This document shows positions 63,226-64,000 of a stretch of 64,000 bases of DNA, piece by piece (position 1 is the first letter of the stretch; every line of letters starts with the position of its first letter). Both the position numbers and the translations under genes were made by a program. The stretch comes from Pseudomonas entomophila (lineage in GTDB: Bacteria > Pseudomonadota > Gammaproteobacteria > Pseudomonadales > Pseudomonadaceae): the NCBI RefSeq assembly GCF_029478665.1, contig NZ_JARPQB010000007.1:1-64000 (forward strand), in the 5' to 3' direction. The notes under the pieces are model-generated. The model was not told where the DNA came from. It searched no databases and was given only the letters and a program-made list of their open reading frames with translations.

Positions 63226-64000
63226 TTACAGGCTGGATTTGTCGATCAGCTGCAGGCTCATGTGCTCCAGCAGCCGGTTCATGTGGATGAACTGGGCGAA
63301 GCGCTTGTCCTGGGTCTGGCCGTGGAAGAAGCGGTAGTAGATCTGCTGGACGATGCCGGCCAGGCGGAACAGGCCATAGCAGTAATAGAAGTCGAAGTTG
63401 TCGATGCGGATGCCGGCGCGCTCGGCGTAGTAATCAACGAACTGCCGGCGGGTGAGCATGCCAGGTGCGTTGCTGGGCTGGCGGCGCATCAATTGCACGG
63501 GGGCCGGGTCGCTTGCCTCGATCCAGTAGGCGAGGCTGTTGCCCAGGTCCATCAACGGGTCGCCGATAGTGGCCATTTCCCAGTCCAGCACACCGATGAT
63601 GCGCATGGGGTTGTCGCTGTCGAGGATGACATTGTCGAAGCGATAATCGTTGTGCACGATGCCGGGGCGAGGGTGGTCGGCGGGCATTTTCTCACGCAGC
63701 CAGGCGATCACGTTCTCCCAGCGTGGCGCATCAGGGGTCAGCGCCTTTTCGTAGCGGCTGGCCCAGCCCTCGATCTGGCGTTGCACATAGCCTTCCGGCT
63801 TGCCCAGGTCGGCCAGGCCGCAGGCGTTGTAATCCACCTGGTGCAACTCGACCAGCCGCTCGATGAAGCTCTTGCACAGAGCCTCGGTGCGGGTGGCGTC
63901 AAGGTCGAGTTCGGTCGGTATGTCCGAGCGCAGGATGATGCCCTTGACCCGCTCCATCACATAGAACTCGCCACCGATCAGCGCTTCGTCGGTGCAGTGC
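63226..64000 (-). CDS. APH/ACAD10-like phosphotransferase (5' end outside window)
   Basis: C-terminal 257 residues of a larger protein; the frame is open to the window edge (GGEFYVMERVKGIILRSD and upstream). The kinase core has the catalytic loop GIVHNDYRFDNVILD and the metal-binding GVLDWEMATIGDPLMDLG, the pattern of aminoglycoside-phosphotransferase-fold proteins related to ACAD10. Such members act on small catabolic substrates rather than antibiotics. Confidence 0.88.
   Translation of the reverse strand, partial: HCTDEALIGGEFYVMERVKGIILRSDIPTELDLDATRTEALCKSFIERLVELHQVDYNACGLADLGKPEGYVQRQIEGWASRYEKALTPDAPRWENVIAWLREKMPADHPRPGIVHNDYRFDNVILDSDNPMRIIGVLDWEMATIGDPLMDLGNSLAYWIEASDPAPVQLMRRQPSNAPGMLTRRQFVDYYAERAGIRIDNFDFYYCYGLFRLAGIVQQIYYRFFHGQTQDKRFAQFIHMNRLLEHMSLQLIDKSSL

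Overview
The window looks like a Pseudomonas chromosome, most likely of the putida group. It is GC-rich, carries putida-type REP palindromes (GTAGGAGCGGCTTTAGCCGCGAT class) at 60132-60214 and 61472-61494, and encodes typical Pseudomonas proteins (DUF1654, a CigR-like protein, FosA, MASE1-type cyclase). About 1-45.7 kb is most of a lambda-like siphovirus prophage whose left end lies outside the window. About 45.7-64 kb is chromosome downstream of a tRNA-Ser integration hot spot.

Prophage layout. A leftward gene for a PL7 alginate-lyase-like protein (40-714) lies beyond an OL/PL-like region (1040-1165). The immunity region follows: a DUF1654 gene with a LexA box, then a leftward operon of CI repressor (3292-4119), RNase H/RuvC-like protein (2764-3219), Ser/Thr kinase (1749-2771) and a 51-residue protein (1594-1749). 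An OR-like region (4139-4204) separates CI from Cro. Rightward come Cro, CII-like, a replication initiator carrying five internal iterons (probable phage ori), a P-position protein, small genes, NinB-like, NinG and a Q-position protein. A late promoter/terminator pair (9345-9447) precedes holin, an HslV-like Ntn hydrolase, metallopeptidase, terminase (DUF2280 and large subunit), DUF4055 portal, MuF-like protein, scaffold, capsid, connectors, tail terminator, tail tube and G/GT chaperones with a GGGAAAC -1 frameshift site. Tape measure, M, L, K, I, J, fibres, a muralytic protein and spanins complete the structural genes.

The structural operon is interrupted by accessory genes: a reversed membrane protein (17375-17893); a roughly 5-kb block (23551-28265) with a second Ntn-like protein, an XRE plus HEPN-like pair, an Arc plus BRO-type antirepressor pair and two phage-family unknowns; three lipoproteins; a DUF2441-like gene; and a DUF4145 (HEPN-clan) gene beside the attachment site. 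CI-family palindromes and three LexA boxes suggest that both CI cleavage and LexA couple the element to DNA damage. The best candidate for an undescribed system is the RuvC-like/kinase/small-protein operon, which occupies the position of lambda rexAB next to cI.

Right side. A 3' tRNA-Ser(UGA) fragment (attR) is followed by two separate remnants of the same integrase family (45822-46262 and 48550-48626), showing repeated use of this site. Between and beyond them lie a membrane protein, a GAF-GGDEF cyclase, an RNA-repair pair (RNA ligase plus HD-Pnk), CigR-like, FosA, a GNAT acetyltransferase, an SH3-like protein, an isochorismatase-fold protein, a LysR regulator divergent from a TSUP exporter, a MASE1-GGDEF cyclase, an SLC13/TrkA_C transporter, small envelope proteins, a methyltransferase, an SDR and the truncated start of an APH-like kinase.

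All identifications are by reading motifs and family resemblance; no database search was run.
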